64,000 bases of DNA from Halobacteria archaeon AArc-dxtr1 (GTDB lineage: Archaea > Halobacteriota > Halobacteria > Halobacteriales > Natrialbaceae), in assembly GCA_025517425.1 (NCBI GenBank), contig JAOPJY010000002.1, positions 310,001-374,000 on the forward strand, in the 5' to 3' direction. Below are positions 16,624 through 24,835 of this stretch, piece after piece. Position 1 is the stretch's first letter. Every line of letters begins with the position of its first letter. The notes beneath the pieces were generated by a model. That model was given only the letters and a program-made list of their open reading frames with translations. It had not been told where the DNA came from and ran no database searches. The position numbers were made by a program, and so were the translations under genes.

Positions 16624-18569
16624 GGCGCTTCGACTTCCGGCTCGGCGTCTGGCCCAGCCTCGGGTTCGTCGGAAGCGGCCGGCTGCTGGGCGTCCTCGAT
16701 CAGCTCCTCCAGACTGTCGTCGGTGAGACGGTTGTGGAGCAAGACGTCGACCGGCAGCGTCGGGGCGCCGTCGACCAAGTTCTCTAAGATCGTCAGGCGC
16801 TCGCGAGCCCGGGACATGCCGACGTAGAAGACGCGGCGCTCGTTGTCTGTCAGGATCGGTACCGGCGAGGTGGTCTTGGTGAACTCCTCGCAGCCGGGGA
16901 TGTCCGTAAGGGGCTGCGTGTCGATCGGATCGCCGTGTTCGTCGACCTCGACGGGCTCGTCGTCGGCCGAGCGTCCCTCGAGTGTGGCGACCATCTGCTC
17001 GACGACCTTCTCGGTGAGGTCGGTGCCGATGATGACGTGGTCGGCCTCACGACCCTTCGCGGAGTGGATCGTGCCGACGCGGACGCGGTCGGTGTCCATC
17101 CCCTGGTAGGAGCCGATCGCGAAGTAGGCTTTGACGGACTTCTTCTGGAAGTTCGTCACCTTCCGCAGCATATCGGAGGCGGATGCCGGCCCGGGCATGA
17201 ACGGCGCGTGGTCCCGGATGACATCGGCCGGAATGGCCAACTCCTCCAGATCGTCGACGCCGGCTTCCTCTTCTCGGTCGTCGATCTCGTCGAACAGCGC
17301 GTCCCGGTCGTTGGTACCAAAGGCAGAGTCCTGGAGCATGTCCGCGAGTCGTCGGGCCTGAAGCCCGTCGACGTCCTCGCCGGCGTCGACTCGCTCGACG
17401 GCGCGGACGTACTGGGTGAGTCGGTCGGTCCAGAGACGCTGGTCGGTCAGGGAGGTGAAGGGGACGCCCTCGGTGATGAACTCGTCGATGAACTGGAACA
17501 TCTGGTAGCGCGCTCGGAAGAGGACCATGACAGTCCCGTCGCCCTCGACGAGCGTCTGGCGAACCATCCGGACGACGTCGAGCATGGAGGCGTTGGCTCG
17601 TGCATCCACGGAACCGCCCTCCTTGCGCGGGTTCAGGTCCTTATCCTGGCGCTGGTCGATGTGGCGAATCTCCTGGTTGACCGCGTTCAGGACGTTCGAG
17701 GGCAGTCGGTAGGAGTTCGGGAGGATGACGTCCTCGTCGACCTCCTCTTCGAGTAGCAAGGCGGGATCGGCGCCCTGCCAAGAGTAGACGACCTGGTCGT
17801 CGTCGCCGGCGATCAGCACCTGCTCGACGTGGGGTTTCCACTCCTGATAGACGTCGTACTGTAAGGTCGTGATGTCCTGGAACTCGTCGATGACGAGGTA
17901 GTCGACGTTCGGGACGAGCGAGCGCTGTTTCACCCGCTCTAACATGTCCGCGAAGCCGATCTTGCCCTGGTCGCCCTTGTAGGTGCGCCAGGCACGAATC
18001 GCCTCGGGGACGTCGATCCGGTCGTCGTCGGCCGGCCAGGTCGGCGTGTACTTGTTGCCCTCCTGGGCGTTGGGGTCGATCTCGGGGGGGAGGCGAACCT
18101 CCTCGACGTTCCACTGGAAGGGGACGTCGTACCAGTCTCCTACCTCGCGGCCAGTGCGCTGGAGCCACTGACTGGTCGCGATGACCTTGTTCCCGATGGT
18201 CGTCGAGCGAGCGGTTCGTCGGCCGGCACCCGAGTACTCGTCTTCGTACTCGATGCCGTAGTCGTCACAGAACTCCTCTTTGTCAGATTCGCCGATGACG
18301 TCACCGCGAGAGAGATCGAGTAGCTCGTAGGCTTTCGCGTGCATCGTACAGACGTTCCCCTGTAGCGCTCGGGGATTCTCGTCTAGACGCTCAGCTAAGC
18401 GTTCGCGGACCTCTTGTGCGGCAGCGCGGGTGTACGAAACGACCAAAATGTCGCGAAACGAAACGTCGTCGTCATCGAGAATATCTTCGACGTGATCGAG
18501 AAGGGCTGTCGTCTTCCCGCTACCGGGACCACCGAACAGCCGCGTCACCTTCGTCTCCGTGGGAGCCAT
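16620..18569 (-). CDS. UvrD/Rep-family superfamily 1 DNA helicase
   Basis: 649 residues. Helicase motifs occur in order: Walker A GGPGSGKT (13-20), SYTRAAAQEV (Ia), DEFQDIT (II), GDDDQVVYSWQGAD (III), NSYRLP (IV), TIHSAKGREADHVII (V) and VFYVGMSRARE (VI). The order and intact residues predict a 3'-5' ATP-driven helicase for repair or replication-conflict functions. The C-terminal 25 residues are a Glu/Pro-rich acidic tail. ATG 18569 starts directly before the Walker A strand. The gene is followed, with 4-bp overlap, by the M24-like gene. Confidence 0.9.
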   Translation of the reverse strand: MAPTETKVTRLFGGPGSGKTTALLDHVEDILDDDDVSFRDILVVSYTRAAAQEVRERLAERLDENPRALQGNVCTMHAKAYELLDLSRGDVIGESDKEEFCDDYGIEYEDEYSGAGRRTARSTTIGNKVIATSQWLQRTGREVGDWYDVPFQWNVEEVRLPPEIDPNAQEGNKYTPTWPADDDRIDVPEAIRAWRTYKGDQGKIGFADMLERVKQRSLVPNVDYLVIDEFQDITTLQYDVYQEWKPHVEQVLIAGDDDQVVYSWQGADPALLLEEEVDEDVILPNSYRLPSNVLNAVNQEIRHIDQRQDKDLNPRKEGGSVDARANASMLDVVRMVRQTLVEGDGTVMVLFRARYQMFQFIDEFITEGVPFTSLTDQRLWTDRLTQYVRAVERVDAGEDVDGLQARRLADMLQDSAFGTNDRDALFDEIDDREEEAGVDDLEELAIPADVIRDHAPFMPGPASASDMLRKVTNFQKKSVKAYFAIGSYQGMDTDRVRVGTIHSAKGREADHVIIGTDLTEKVVEQMVATLEGRSADDEPVEVDEHGDPIDTQPLTDIPGCEEFTKTTSPVPILTDNERRVFYVGMSRARERLTILENLVDGAPTLPVDVLLHNRLTDDSLEELIEDAQQPAASDEPEAGPDAEPEVEAP

Positions 18570-18719
18570 TGTACCGTGACAGGAGCGCGAGACCCATAAG
18601 TCACGTGGATTGTCGACAGGGAGAGGACGTCTCACGACCGCAGACGGACGCTTCGGTGTTCGGTGCGTCGGGAAGCGGGCGAGCCAGGGGCGGGCGAAGA
18701 GCCAGGTGGAACGACCCGA

Positions 18720-18878
18720 CTACGGGTTACGCGGTGAGCGCGCCGCACGAACGTCCGCACCGTCGCGAATCTTGTCGGTACACTGCGGACAGACCCGTGG
18801 ATCGTCGACTCCCGGCGGCGTAAACACGCGAGCGTACGCATCCGTCACGAACGCACTGCAGTTCTGACACTTGGGCAT
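18720..18878 (-). CDS. Small zinc-ribbon protein (DUF7563-like)
   Basis: A 52-residue protein beginning MPKCQNCSAFV with a second pair in RVCPQCTDKIRDG, so CXXC...CXXC forms a likely zinc ribbon. The middle VFTPPG and the C-terminal DGADVRAAR are typical of a haloarchaeal microprotein family (recalled as DUF7563). It may bind nucleic acid or another protein; nothing shows which. An AT-rich CTATAATCC box lies at 18911-18919, giving a very short leader. Confidence 0.75.
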   Translation of the reverse strand: MPKCQNCSAFVTDAYARVFTPPGVDDPRVCPQCTDKIRDGADVRAARSPRNP

Positions 18879-18956
18879 ATGTACTCTAGGAAACTGGTTG
18901 GAAGACGAGACTATAATCCTGTCGACCGTTCGAACCGAAATTGGGCAACGGTCGGG

Positions 18957-19142
18957 CTACTGATAGGGCTCCCACCCGCAGACGGTACAGCTCCGGGCGG
19001 ACGTATCGTGGAGTCCGCTACACTCCGGACACTGTTTCTTGTTGTAGTCGTGCTTCCAGCCTACGTCCTCGGTCGCGTGGCCGCGATCCGAGAGGAATTG
19101 GTCGAACACGTCGTCACCGGCATCGTCGGGTGCGGATGCCAT
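18957..19142 (-). CDS. Small zinc-finger protein (HVO_0416-like)
   Basis: About 61 residues: a helical acidic N-terminus with DDVFDQFLSDRGH, then CPECSGLHDTSARSCTVCGW, a CXXC-X12-CXXC zinc finger. The pattern matches the haloarchaeal HVO_0416-type microproteins. A TATA-like CTATTAAAT at 19165-19173 lies about 27 bp upstream of the ATG at 19142, which favours a leaderless start there over the ATG at 19148. The molecular role is unknown. Confidence 0.75.
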   Translation of the reverse strand: MASAPDDAGDDVFDQFLSDRGHATEDVGWKHDYNKKQCPECSGLHDTSARSCTVCGWEPYQ

Positions 19143-19164
19143 AGTCATGGTATGTCACACCACA

Positions 19165-19173
19165 CTATTAAAT
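19165..19173 (-). promoter_or_regulatory. TATA-like box of the small zinc-finger gene
   Basis: On the minus strand the site reads ATTTAATAG, centred about 27 bp before ATG 19142. This is the spacing expected for a leaderless haloarchaeal transcript. Promoter activity is inferred. Confidence 0.45.
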
Positions 19174-19313
19174 CATGCGGTTCGGTGTCATACTGCCGGA
19201 TTCAGGAATTCCGTCGTATTCGAACCGCACTCTGGGCTCGCCACAGAGACCGTCTCCCCCCAGTACGAGACGACAACTACCGGAGAATACGACCCCCATT
19301 CCGGGGGTGCAGC

Positions 19314-19321
19314 AATATATA
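19314..19321 (+). promoter_or_regulatory. TATA-like box before a short open frame
   Basis: AATATATA in otherwise GC-richer DNA is one of the clearest TATA-like elements in the window. An ATG lies 28 bp downstream at 19346, opening a 17-codon frame that ends at 19399, overlapping the ATG (19396) of a 40-codon hydrophobic frame. Confidence 0.4.
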
Positions 19322-19395
19322 CAACGAATGGGTTATTCCTGAACGATGGGAACGGACCCAGGGCTCAATCGATACTCGATCCCTCCGTATCGACG

Positions 19396-19518
19396 ATGAG
19401 GGTCTCCAAATGCCTCGCCGGTGAGCCGATAACTGGAGCACAGACAGCCACTGTGTTCTTCGTCTGGATCGGATTAGTGCTCGCTGCCGGCTTTATCCTC
19501 GTTCTCAACCTCCCGTAA
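19396..19518 (+). CDS. Putative 40-residue membrane microprotein
   Basis: Starting at ATG 19396, the product has a short polar N-terminus (MRVSKCLAGE) and one strong transmembrane helix, ATVFFVWIGLVLAAGFILVL. Its ATG overlaps the TGA of a 17-codon frame from 19346, which is itself 28 bp after a TATA-like box, so a leaderless bicistronic message is possible. I do not recognise a family. The same frame is open back to 19147 without convincing coding character. Confidence 0.35.
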   Translation: MRVSKCLAGEPITGAQTATVFFVWIGLVLAAGFILVLNLP

Positions 19519-19582
19519 GGGTCCCCGGAGCCGCGTCCGTGGGGAACCGACCGACAAGAAAGGTGCAGTTGGATTACAACGA

Positions 19583-19855
19583 ATGTGTGACGTTCCAGAG
19601 ATCCTACGCGGGTTCGACCTCGACGCAACCGACGAGGTCGTCAGGCGCCACCTAGAGCAGTCGTACCTCGACCACCCCACTCGTGGGCCGTACCTCAAAT
19701 CGCGAGAGCTCTACAGGGAAGTCGAAGCCGACATCGACGACCAGTTCTCGCCGAGGCTGTTCGGGATGTTCTGTGAGAGCAGACCGTACTTGGAGACGTG
19801 GTCCCGCGGATACGGCGGCTCACAGCGATATCGGATCCTCCCGGAAGAGCTGTAG
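19583..19855 (+). CDS. Small acidic protein, possible winged-helix
   Basis: A 90-residue soluble protein with predicted helices at about 5-45 and a C-terminal strand segment with GGSQRYRIL. The arrangement, with a helix-rich half followed by a short hairpin, is compatible with a winged-helix fold, as seen in many small haloarchaeal proteins, but I cannot name the family. It lies upstream of ubaA on the same strand with a 114-bp gap. Confidence 0.6.
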   Translation: MCDVPEILRGFDLDATDEVVRRHLEQSYLDHPTRGPYLKSRELYREVEADIDDQFSPRLFGMFCESRPYLETWSRGYGGSQRYRILPEEL

Positions 19856-19969
19856 CCCAATCCCGACCGAACGGTCGCGGAGCAAGCGAGCAACAACTCC
19901 TCGGAAATCTGCGCTCACTGGACCGTTTTGACCCGCGCGCTTTTCTCGCTCTCGCACCAACGACGGGTC

Positions 19970-20803
19970 ATGAGCGATCTCCGCCTCGACGCGACCCAGC
20001 TCGATCGCTACTCCCGGCACGTGATTATGGACGAGGTCGGCCCCGAGGGGCAACAGCGCCTGCTCGAGGGCTCAGCGCTCGTCGTCGGCGCCGGCGGCCT
20101 AGGCTCGCCGGCGATCCAGTACCTCGCCGCGGCGGGCGTCGGCCGGCTCAGCATCGTCGACGACGACGAGGTCGAGCGCTCCAATCTACAGCGCCAGGTG
20201 ATCCACGGCGACGCCGACGTCGGCCGTCCCAAAGTCGACAGCGCCGCCGACTTCGTCGCCGAGTTGAACCCCGACGTGACCGTCGAGACACACGAGACGC
20301 GGCTCACCGCCGAGACAGTCGACGAGCTTGCGGCGAGCTACGACGTCGTCCTCGATGCGACCGACAACTTCGCGACGCGGTACCTGCTGAACGATTACTG
20401 TGCGCTCACCGGAACCGCGCTCTCCCACGGTGCGATCTACCGGTTCGAGGGACAGGTGACGACGTTCACGAACGAGCGCAATGCCGTCGAATCACCGTGT
20501 TACCGCTGTGTCTTCCCCGAGGCGCCAGAACCCGGCACGGTCCCCGACTGTGCCACCACCGGTGTGCTCGGTGTCCTCCCGGGAACCGTCGGCTGCATCC
20601 AGGCGACGGAGGTCGTCAAGTACCTGCTCGATCAGGGAGAACTGCTCGAGGGGCGCATCCTGACCTACGACGCGATGGGGATGCAGTTCGACGAGATCGA
20701 GGTTCGACGGAATCCGGCCTGTCCGGTCTGTGGGGACGATCCAGAGATCGAGTCGGTCGAGGAGGGCACCTACGAGGGGACCTGTGAGATCGCGGCTGAC
20801 TGA
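19970..20803 (+). CDS. ubaA: SAMP-activating E1-like enzyme UbaA (ThiF/MoeB/HesA family)
   Basis: A 277-residue E1-like enzyme that adenylates ubiquitin-like SAMP proteins, for protein modification and for sulfur transfer to tRNA and molybdopterin. The nucleotide-binding GAGGLGSP is at residues 40-47. The adenylation block with RSNLQRQVIH, a catalytic Cys at about 194 in PDCATTGV, and two zinc CXXC pairs (CYRC near 177 and CPVC near 246) are all present. Start ATG 19970 follows family length. The C-terminus extends about 20 acidic residues past the second zinc pair. Confidence 0.9.
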   Translation: MSDLRLDATQLDRYSRHVIMDEVGPEGQQRLLEGSALVVGAGGLGSPAIQYLAAAGVGRLSIVDDDEVERSNLQRQVIHGDADVGRPKVDSAADFVAELNPDVTVETHETRLTAETVDELAASYDVVLDATDNFATRYLLNDYCALTGTALSHGAIYRFEGQVTTFTNERNAVESPCYRCVFPEAPEPGTVPDCATTGVLGVLPGTVGCIQATEVVKYLLDQGELLEGRILTYDAMGMQFDEIEVRRNPACPVCGDDPEIESVEEGTYEGTCEIAAD

Positions 20804-21811
20804 CTACGGGAGACGGGTGGCGACGGCATCTCGCAGCTCGATCGCGCCGATGAGCGCGATACAGGAGACGAACGCAACGGTTCCGAGCTTGCCGCCGGCA
20901 CCCTCGAAGGCAGGTGTGACCGCGAGGAAGACGACTCCAGACAGTCCACCGGCAGCCGCGACGCCGACCGCGCCTGGGAGCCGCTCCGGGCTCGACATCC
21001 CGACGAATGAGGCACAGAACGCGACGGCGGCCATCGTCGCTCCGAGTTCTCCCGCGAGAAGAGGGAATGCGGCGCCGGCCACGACACCGACCAGCCCGGA
21101 GCCGACGACCGCGCCGAGTTCGAGACGGACGCTCAGGAGAACCGTCGCGACGGCCCCGACGACCGCGACGGGAACGGCCAGAGAAAGGAGATCCCACTGG
21201 GGAGCGCCCGCGTCGGCGTAGTCGAGTCCGACGAGGGCAGCCGTCGTCGCACAGCCAAACAGGGCGAGCGTCCCGAGCTTCCCACCGACGCCGCCGAAAG
21301 ACTCCGTCGCCGCGAGGAAGCCGACGCCGGCTACCAGACCAGCGAGCGCGACGTACGCTATCGACCCAAAGACCGCCGGGGAGGCCATGCCGACGAACGA
21401 ACCGCAGTAGATCGGCGCGGCGACCCGCGGGAGGGCAACACCAGCGCCGAGACCGACCAGCGCCGACGCGAGCACCGGGCCGAGCCCCGCAGAGACACTC
21501 AACACGTAGGTGATGACGGCGCCGAACGTGACGGCGAGCGCGTCGACGGCGTCCGTGCGCTCGAATCCGGGTGCGTCGAACTGGTCGAATGAGCGTCGTC
21601 GCTCGACCCCGCCAGCGAGGGCGCCGGCGAGCACGGTTCCGAAGAGGAGTCCGACCGCTCCGATCGACGGCTGTCCCGGGGCGACCACCGAGCCGACGAG
21701 CAGCGCGCCGGCTGTGAGGAGGAGCGCGAAGTAGCCCGCGAGCTGCGTCGAACGGTACACGACACGAGCGAGAACCGGACGAGAAGAGAGGGTTACGATT
21801 CTCGGCGCCAC
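20804..21811 (-). CDS. Internally duplicated membrane protein of unknown function
   Basis: About 335 residues and ten or so hydrophobic segments. The protein is a two-fold repeat: a first half ending YCGSFVGMASP, then VGGKLGTLALFGC, and a second half with FCASFVGMSSP, then AGGKLGTVAFVSC. The conserved (C)xSFVGMxSP and GGKLGT motifs could line a transport path. I recognise no characterised family. The start is likely GTG 21811, 16 bp after the SDR stop, or GTG 21760. It follows the SDR gene on the same strand and converges with ubaA, with no gap between their stop codons. Confidence 0.65.
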   Translation of the reverse strand: MAPRIVTLSSRPVLARVVYRSTQLAGYFALLLTAGALLVGSVVAPGQPSIGAVGLLFGTVLAGALAGGVERRRSFDQFDAPGFERTDAVDALAVTFGAVITYVLSVSAGLGPVLASALVGLGAGVALPRVAAPIYCGSFVGMASPAVFGSIAYVALAGLVAGVGFLAATESFGGVGGKLGTLALFGCATTAALVGLDYADAGAPQWDLLSLAVPVAVVGAVATVLLSVRLELGAVVGSGLVGVVAGAAFPLLAGELGATMAAVAFCASFVGMSSPERLPGAVGVAAAGGLSGVVFLAVTPAFEGAGGKLGTVAFVSCIALIGAIELRDAVATRLP

Positions 21812-21827
21812 CCCGAATCGTCCGCCG

Positions 21828-22613
21828 TCAGCCTCGCAGCTGGCCGCCGTCGACGGGGATCTCCGCGCCCGTGACGAAACTCGCCTGCGGACTCGCGAGG
21901 AAGGCGACCACGTCGCCCAGTTCGCGGGGCTCACCGAGACGCCCCATCGGGATGTCTCCAGCAAGGTCCGCGAGCCCCGCCTCGTAGTCGGCGTACTCGC
22001 CGCGGTCGACGCCCGATTCGACGAGTTCTTCGATGCGGGCGGTCTCGATCGTCCCGGGAAGCACGGCGTTGGCCCGAATCTCGGGCGCGAACTCCCGCGA
22101 GAGCGACTTCACGAGGCCGACGACGGCCCGCCGCACCGAGTTCGACAGCAACAAGCCGTCGACGGGCTCCCGGACCGTCCGGGACGTGATACAGGTAACC
22201 GACCCGTGCGTGGAGGCCGCGAGGTGGGGCCGTGCCGCCTCGATCGTCCAGACGACGCTCATCACGAGCAGGTCGTAGGCCGCGTACCAGTCGGCGTCGT
22301 CGGTCTCGTCGAATGTCGTCGCCGGCGGGCCGCCTGCCGAGGTGACAAGATGATCGATGCCGCCGAAGCGCTCGACCGTCGTCTCGACGAGGGCGGTGAC
22401 CTCGTCGGGATCGGTCAGATCGGTCGGGACGGCGAGGACGTCGCCCTCGCCCGCCGCGTCGAGGCGCTTGCGGGCTTTGCCGAGTCGACTCTCGTCGCGC
22501 CCACAGATCGCTACGTCCGCACCCGACTCCGCCAGCGCGATCGCACTCGCGAGGCCGAGTCCGGAGGAGGAAGCCGTCACCAGCGCCGCCGTCTCGTCGA
22601 GATCGAAGCTCAT
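21828..22613 (-). CDS. SDR-family oxidoreductase with atypical active site
   Basis: A 261-residue Rossmann protein. The cofactor motif TASSSGLGLA (about 13-22) and the NAG-equivalent SAGGPP are present, and the C-terminal PVDGGQL matches classical SDRs. The catalytic YxxxK is replaced: the sequence after the active Ser region (TSRTVREPVDG) reads LLLSNSVRRAVVGL. This belongs to a divergent FabG-like subgroup seen in bacteria and archaea. The reaction is unknown. It is followed by the duplicated membrane protein gene. Confidence 0.85.
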   Translation of the reverse strand: MSFDLDETAALVTASSSGLGLASAIALAESGADVAICGRDESRLGKARKRLDAAGEGDVLAVPTDLTDPDEVTALVETTVERFGGIDHLVTSAGGPPATTFDETDDADWYAAYDLLVMSVVWTIEAARPHLAASTHGSVTCITSRTVREPVDGLLLSNSVRRAVVGLVKSLSREFAPEIRANAVLPGTIETARIEELVESGVDRGEYADYEAGLADLAGDIPMGRLGEPRELGDVVAFLASPQASFVTGAEIPVDGGQLRG

Positions 22614-22707
22614 ACGCCCACGATAGCGAGGGAGCTACAAAGGGATCGGGAAGTCGAAGCGGGCTGCGAGCGTCGGCTGGCACGGGCGAGATCGCTTTCG
22701 ATCACGC

Positions 22708-23166
22708 TCACTCGGCCTGGCGGATGCGAACTAGTCCGTCGGCGGTGACGCCGATCGTCAGCGGCGTGGCGACCTGCCGACGGTTCACCGCGGTTCCGGC
22801 CGCGTCGCTTATCGTCTTCATCAACTCGGGAGCGGTCGCGTCGACCTGGATATCGGCCTCGTCACAGGCGTCGTAGACGAGTCTCGGGACGTCGTAGAGA
22901 TCCGTTCCGGCAGAGACGTGGACCCGAACTGGAGCGTGTAACGCCTCGGCGAACGCGACCGTCTCGCGGGCCCGTCGGACGTTCTCTCTGGCACTCGACT
23001 CGATCGAGGAGACGTTCGCCCGCGAGGTGCCAAGCGCGTCGGCGATCTCGGCCTGCGGAACGTCGCGTTCGCGGAGGACGAGTACCTGGGCCTGTCGGTG
23101 GGTGAGCACGCTCGCGTCGGCATCGAAGCCGATCTCAGCCAGTAGCGACTCGGCGTCGTCGATCAC
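22708..23166 (-). CDS. Tfx-family DNA-binding protein
   Basis: About 152 residues from GTG 23166 (the frame is open to 23283). LTHRQAQVLVLRERDVPQAEIADALGTSRANVSSIE is an HTH and, with SARENVRRARETVAFAEAL, matches the Tfx family, first described as an activator-like DNA-binding protein of a methanogen fmd operon. A C-terminal domain of about 75 residues with GVTADGLVRI ends the protein. Its targets here are unknown. The start is uncertain. Confidence 0.8.
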   Translation of the reverse strand: MIDDAESLLAEIGFDADASVLTHRQAQVLVLRERDVPQAEIADALGTSRANVSSIESSARENVRRARETVAFAEALHAPVRVHVSAGTDLYDVPRLVYDACDEADIQVDATAPELMKTISDAAGTAVNRRQVATPLTIGVTADGLVRIRQAE

Positions 23167-23321
23167 GGAACCACCCCAGTCGACGGAGGTTCCACACGGG
23201 TAGAGAGGTGCTGTGTCGCCGGCTCGCGCCGTGCTCGAACGTTCATACGCGGTCGTAGGGGCGGAACCACTAAAAGCGTCCACAGTGTCGACTGCGGACT
23301 GTCCACTCGATCAGCAGCCGA

Positions 23322-23822
23322 TCAGGAGCCCCAGAAGTTCTCGCGGCTGCCGAGTCGCTCGCGACTCGGTCTCTGGGACGTCTCCGAGTCGGCCTCCGTT
23401 TCGTCGTCGGCCGACTCCTCGCCGTCGCCCTCGTCGGCGTCGGCCTCGTCCGCCTCGTCCGCCTCGTCCGCCTCGTCCTCGTCGGGATCGAGCGGGAGTC
23501 GCTCGAGTTCCTCGGCACGGGCGTGGTTGCTGTGGACGCGGGTGATCTCGACGCGAGCGCGCGCTTCGGGAAGGATGCCGTCGACCATGACGACGAACCC
23601 GTCCTCAGTGCGCCCGACGCCGGCGCCGCTCTCGTGCATGTCGACGACGTCGACGACGACTTCTTCGCCGGGTTTGACCGGCTGGGTCTTCAAGTCCTGG
23701 ATCGGCTGGTTGTAGTGTTGACACCACTCCTTGCCGCCGCGATCGCCGTAGTGTTGACACCCCATTCCGGCGATCCGTTCCGAGAAACTCGGGCAGTCGT
23801 CGGCGAGCGGACAGTCTGCCAT
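23322..23822 (-). CDS. TRAM-domain protein with cysteine-rich N-terminus
   Basis: A 166-residue protein. The N-terminus holds CPLADDCPSF and further Cys/His in GCQHYGDRGGKEWCQHYN, a likely metal site. A TRAM RNA-binding barrel follows (about 45-105: PGEEVVVDVVDMHESGAGVG...HSNHARAE). The tail is a run of Asp-Glu-Ala triplets encoded by a 9-bp tandem repeat around 23433-23475, and is presumably disordered. TRAM proteins bind RNA; archaeal single-TRAM proteins can act as RNA chaperones. ATG 23822 precedes the first Cys. Confidence 0.8.
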   Translation of the reverse strand: MADCPLADDCPSFSERIAGMGCQHYGDRGGKEWCQHYNQPIQDLKTQPVKPGEEVVVDVVDMHESGAGVGRTEDGFVVMVDGILPEARARVEITRVHSNHARAEELERLPLDPDEDEADEADEADEADADEGDGEESADDETEADSETSQRPSRERLGSRENFWGS

Positions 23823-23927
23823 GGTCGTACTACCGGCGGTGTCGTTAAACCGTTTCCGTCTCGTAGCCACGTCGTACGGGCGGTGGTGTCCAGTAGCGAG
23901 CGAGCTACCGCGGTCGCTGTCCCCGAG

Positions 23928-24800
23928 TCAGGACGCGCCGACGAGACGCCGACGGCGGTCGAGATAGACGACGGCCACCGCCCAGAGCGCGACGAGGAAG
24001 GCGTAGACGGCGTCCCCGCCCGGATTCACAGAGCCGACGTAGCGATCAGCTACGAAGAAGGCGGCGACGGCAACACCGATCGGGACGGCGACGTACAGTC
24101 GCCAGTTTGGCCGCTGAGCGGCCCCGCGGTGGGCGAGTTCGGACGCGTCACGAAACACCGCAACGGGGACGAAACACGACGCAGTCACCAGTACGGTCAG
24201 GAGTACAGCCAGCAAGAACACGTTCCAGCCGGTATCGAAAATCCCGTAGACGCCAGTGGCGAGGACGGAGCCCAGGACGACCGGCGTACCGAGGGCGTAG
24301 GCTGCGATGTACGTCCGCCAGGTCGGCCAGCCGATCCGAGACGCCTCCAGCCGGCCGACCAGATCCGGTGCGATCGGGTACTCCCAGGCGCTGCCAAAGA
24401 TCGCCTTCCCAGTCGCGACGAGTGCGAACGCGAGGTTGAGAAAGAGCGCGACGCTGAAAAGGGCGACTCCGGCGACGAACGCGAGCAACACCGCGATCAG
24501 CAGGAGAGAGGTGACGGTCGTCTCCGGGAGAAGCGAATCGAGCAGGACCGCCACGCCGAACGTCGAGAGGAGCGCGACCATCGCGCCGAAATAGCACGCC
24601 TGCCAGTTGAGGGCGTTGCGCGCATTTTTCTGAGTAAAGTCGCGGCTTGCGGCCAAATAGACGACCGCCGGAAGGACGAACGCCGTCGCCAGCCCGAGGA
24701 GGTGGACGAAGATCCCCGACAGCGTGCGCTCCGTGAGGAGGTCCGGTCCCGGTTCGGTCGTCGATGCGGTCGCGTGCGTGGTGTCGGAGTCAGTTGCCAT
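23928..24800 (-). CDS. DUF4870-like membrane protein
   Basis: 290 residues. A short disordered Thr-rich N-terminus is followed by about eight hydrophobic segments. LSGIFVHLLG and FTQKNARNALNWQ, in the first third, match the DUF4870 signature; the remaining helices are an extension. Function is unknown. It lies 35 bp downstream of a winged-helix membrane protein gene on the same strand, so the two may be an operon. Confidence 0.75.
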   Translation of the reverse strand: MATDSDTTHATASTTEPGPDLLTERTLSGIFVHLLGLATAFVLPAVVYLAASRDFTQKNARNALNWQACYFGAMVALLSTFGVAVLLDSLLPETTVTSLLLIAVLLAFVAGVALFSVALFLNLAFALVATGKAIFGSAWEYPIAPDLVGRLEASRIGWPTWRTYIAAYALGTPVVLGSVLATGVYGIFDTGWNVFLLAVLLTVLVTASCFVPVAVFRDASELAHRGAAQRPNWRLYVAVPIGVAVAAFFVADRYVGSVNPGGDAVYAFLVALWAVAVVYLDRRRRLVGAS

Positions 24801-24835
24801 GGGTGAGATCGTGGATTGGGTTCAGTTACAGTGCA

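Noticed and set aside
23433-23475. Repeated DEAD in the TRAM protein as a DEAD-box motif
   Set aside because: It is an acidic low-complexity tail from a 9-bp repeat; no other helicase motifs are present.
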